DNA of 5,491 nucleotides from an uncultured Acidobacteriota bacterium. GTDB taxonomy: Bacteria > Acidobacteriota > Vicinamibacteria > Vicinamibacterales > SCN-69-37. Of this stretch, positions 5,489 to 5,491 are shown piece by piece; position 1 is the first letter of the stretch, and each line of letters opens with the position of its first letter. A model generated the notes under the pieces. The model saw only the letters and a list, made by a program, of their open reading frames with translations. It was not told where the DNA came from and ran no database searches. The stretch covers positions 1-5,491 of the forward strand of contig CALFMR010000387.1 of assembly GCA_937880585.1 (NCBI GenBank). Direction: 5' to 3'. Made by a program: the position numbers and the translations under genes.

Positions 5489-5491
5489 TCA

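Overview
The window is high-GC bacterial chromosome (about two thirds G+C by eye) with tightly packed ordinary genes. It holds no tRNA, rRNA, transposase, phage gene or CRISPR array that I can see. Gene content and style (secreted cyclase-family enzyme, GT4 glycosyltransferase, GlsB-type membrane protein, Uup, RhlE with a Gly/Arg tail, GAAG-heptad intergenic repeats) would suit a soil-type Acidobacteriota such as Vicinamibacteria. That placement is inference from style only; another high-GC phylum is possible.

Layout from left to right. (1) Positions 1-284, minus strand: the first 94 residues of a GT-B/GT4-like glycosyltransferase that runs off the left edge. (2) Positions 287-1096, minus strand: a secreted cyclase-family (PF04199-like) hydrolase whose stop codon lies 2 nt before the glycosyltransferase start, so the two are almost certainly one transcript. 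(3) Positions 1097-1316: a divergent intergenic region with ribosome-binding sites at both ends. (4) Positions 1317-1562, plus strand: a small three-helix GlsB/YeaQ/YmgE-family membrane protein. (5) Positions 1563-1729: a convergent intergenic region with one strong hairpin just behind each neighbouring gene. (6) Positions 1730-3634, minus strand: the ABC-F ATPase Uup. (7) Positions 3635-3762: a short intergenic region with a hairpin and a 35-bp heptad repeat. (8) Positions 3763-5286 (or to 5376), minus strand: a DEAD-box RNA helicase of the RhlE type with a long Gly/Arg-rich tail. (9) Its upstream region to the right edge contains a second, inverted copy of the 35-bp repeat and a possible promoter.

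Functionally the right half encodes two ATP-driven nucleic-acid or ribosome remodelling proteins (RhlE, then Uup). The left half encodes envelope or secreted-enzyme functions. I found no clear novel multi-gene system. The most unusual signal is the pair of 35-bp elements, each exactly five 7-bp GAAG units with the same internal order. They flank rhlE in opposite orientation, so the 5' and 3' ends of the rhlE mRNA would be complementary.
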